Assembly: GCA_023384575.1 (NCBI GenBank)
Contig: JAHDVP010000024.1
Coordinates: forward strand, 1 to 64,000
DNA from: Acidobacteriota bacterium
GTDB taxonomy: Bacteria; Acidobacteriota; Vicinamibacteria; Vicinamibacterales; JAFNAJ01
DNA: 64,000 bases
Direction of reading: 5' to 3'
Positions 63,015 to 64,000 of the stretch are shown here, one piece after another; position 1 is the stretch's first letter, and each line of letters begins with the position of its first letter. The notes beneath the pieces were generated by a model, which saw only the letters and a program-made list of their open reading frames with translations, was not told the origin of the DNA and searched no databases. The position numbers and the translations under genes are program-made.

Positions 63015-63692
63015 ATGGCCGAGACCTACGACCTCAAGCAACTGTGCCGGCTGGCGGACGTCACGCCCCGCACGATCCACTTCTACATCCAGCAGGGCGT
63101 GCTGCCGCCCGCAGGCACTCGAGGCCCCCGCGCGCGGTATGCGGGCGACCACCTGGCGCGGCTCCTGCTCGTGAAGCGCCTGCAGCGCGAGCACCTGCCG
63201 CTCTCCGAGATTCGCCAGCGGCTCGAGGCCCTGACCGACGAAGAGGTCGCGCTGGTCCTCGCCGAGTCCAGCCCGCGCACGCCGGAGGCCGGCGGGTCGG
63301 CGCTCGACTACGTTCGACAGGTGCTCGCGACCTCCGGGGGGGCGGCCGCGCCAGTCCGGCCGGCTTCGGCCTGGAGGGGCCCGGCGACGCCTCGAGGCGG
63401 CGTCATGCCGTGGCTCGACGCGGACGCTGCCGTCGAGCCGCGCGCCCAGAGGGCCTTGCGTAACGACTCTCTGCACGCGGAGCTACCCGAGCCGGCCTCG
63501 CGTGTCGTCGCGGCGGCTCGCGCCTCGCGGTCGCCTGCCGGCCGACCCCCCGTTCCCGAGCGCTCGCAGTGGGAACGCCACGTGCTCACCCCGGACGTCG
63601 AGCTGCACCTCCGACGCCCGCTGACCCGAGAGATGAACCGTCGTGTGGAGCGGCTGCTGGCCGCGGCGCGCGACATCCTGCAGGAGGCCTGA
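63015..63692 (+). CDS. MerR-family transcriptional regulator
   Basis: A 225-residue regulator. The winged helix-turn-helix is at residues 5-75 (KQLCRLADVTPRTIHFYIQQGVLP, then LLLVKRLQREHLPLSEIRQRL). A long variable linker and a C-terminal helix (EMNRRVERLLAAARDIL) follow. No metal-binding Cys are present, so it is not a classical mercury/copper sensor. It lies 1 base before a VWA-domain gene, a pairing known in acidobacteria and proteobacteria. The inverted repeat over its promoter suggests self-repression. Confidence 0.88.
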   Translation: MAETYDLKQLCRLADVTPRTIHFYIQQGVLPPAGTRGPRARYAGDHLARLLLVKRLQREHLPLSEIRQRLEALTDEEVALVLAESSPRTPEAGGSALDYVRQVLATSGGAAAPVRPASAWRGPATPRGGVMPWLDADAAVEPRAQRALRNDSLHAELPEPASRVVAAARASRSPAGRPPVPERSQWERHVLTPDVELHLRRPLTREMNRRVERLLAAARDILQEA

Positions 63693-63693
63693 C

Positions 63694-64000
63694 ATGCACC
63701 TCGGTACCGACCGCTCGCTCGTCGCCAGCTCCACCTCGTCCACACGCTTCCTTGCCGTGACGTTCACCGCGCCGCGAGCCGCGACCGAGCGCGAGCGTCC
63801 CCCGGTCAACCTCGCGCTCGTGCTCGACCGGTCTGGCTCGATGGGCGGTCGGAAGATCGCGCTCGCGCGCGACGCCGTCGAGAAGGCCCTGCAGATGCTC
63901 AGGCCCACCGACCGCTTCTCGCTCGTCGTCTACGACGACGAGGTCGACGTGCTCGTGGAGTCGACCCCGGCCGAGCGGGAGGCCGTGAGCAACGCCATCG
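63694..64000 (+). CDS. VWA-domain protein, 3' truncated by the window edge
   Basis: The first 102 codons of a VWA-domain protein. LALVLDRSGSMGGRKIALARDAV holds the MIDAS DxSxS motif near residue 49, followed by LRPTDRFSLVVYDDEVDVL. No signal peptide is seen. It starts 1 base after the MerR stop and is co-transcribed with it. Function of the missing C-terminal part is unknown. Confidence 0.88.
   Translation, partial: MHLGTDRSLVASSTSSTRFLAVTFTAPRAATERERPPVNLALVLDRSGSMGGRKIALARDAVEKALQMLRPTDRFSLVVYDDEVDVLVESTPAEREAVSNAI

Overview
The window is about 70% GC, with clean coding on both strands, and looks like a chromosomal stretch of an Acidobacteriota genome, most likely class Vicinamibacteria. 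The evidence is an Oar-type TonB receptor with an N-terminal carboxypeptidase-regulatory domain, a two-block FtsX/MacB-like permease typical of acidobacteria, a two-component-regulator-type propeller protein, CHRD, DUF5777 and DUF6351 proteins, and dispersed palindromic repeats of the GGGGTCAGGTC and AAAAGGGGACA types. This placement is an inference from gene content. I saw no rRNA, tRNA, CRISPR array, prophage or insertion sequence.

Layout. 1-3.3 kb: a secreted DUF6351 protein diverges from a secreted CHRD protein. 3.4-11.1 kb: a membrane sensor kinase and sigma-54 activator pair, co-transcribed with an outer-membrane barrel and a plastocyanin-like protein, lies directly upstream of an operon (barrel DUF5777, cupredoxin, haem-binding protein, cytochrome c). 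That operon carries a well-placed sigma-54 promoter, so this reads as one regulator-plus-target unit for a periplasmic copper/haem redox module.

11.2-20.5 kb: a tight minus-strand operon encodes a secreted Cys-rich peptide, a CHAT protease fused to a SIR2-like domain, an nSTAND ATPase with a membrane helix and about twenty WD40 repeats, a C25/caspase-like protease, and a signal-less lysozyme-like protein. This is the best candidate for an undescribed immune or cell-suicide system. Next to it are a divergent RelA/SpoT-type HD hydrolase and a two-gene unit coding for a tandem BMC shell protein and a PLP decarboxylase.

23.5-37 kb: a hybrid histidine kinase, lactate permease plus FMN lactate dehydrogenase, a large TonB receptor, a serine hydrolase and a propeller-type sensor. 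37-41 kb: an M14 carboxypeptidase and a HEAT-repeat protein. 40.8-46.9 kb: a four-gene cluster of unknown function (zinc ribbon/Sel1, archaemetzincin-like membrane protein, 922-residue membrane/coiled-coil protein, GYF/zinc-ribbon protein).

47.7-53.1 kb: a copper-response locus (Cys-tailed ECF sigma factor, HMA chaperone, CopA ATPase, cupredoxin, and a divergent outer-membrane protein). Two matching ECF-type promoters face apart in its central intergenic region. 53-64 kb: an alpha/beta hydrolase, a SEC-C protein, a matrix-metalloprotease-like enzyme with a cysteine switch and a seven-repeat C-terminal region, an epimerase, an ABC-type permease, an AraC remnant, a DUF2255 protein, and a MerR regulator followed by a VWA protein cut by the window edge.

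Three families of short palindromic repeats (called A, B and C here) sit just after stop codons or just before start codons. In two cases they supply the end of a reading frame, and in two others the ribosome-binding site of the next gene.
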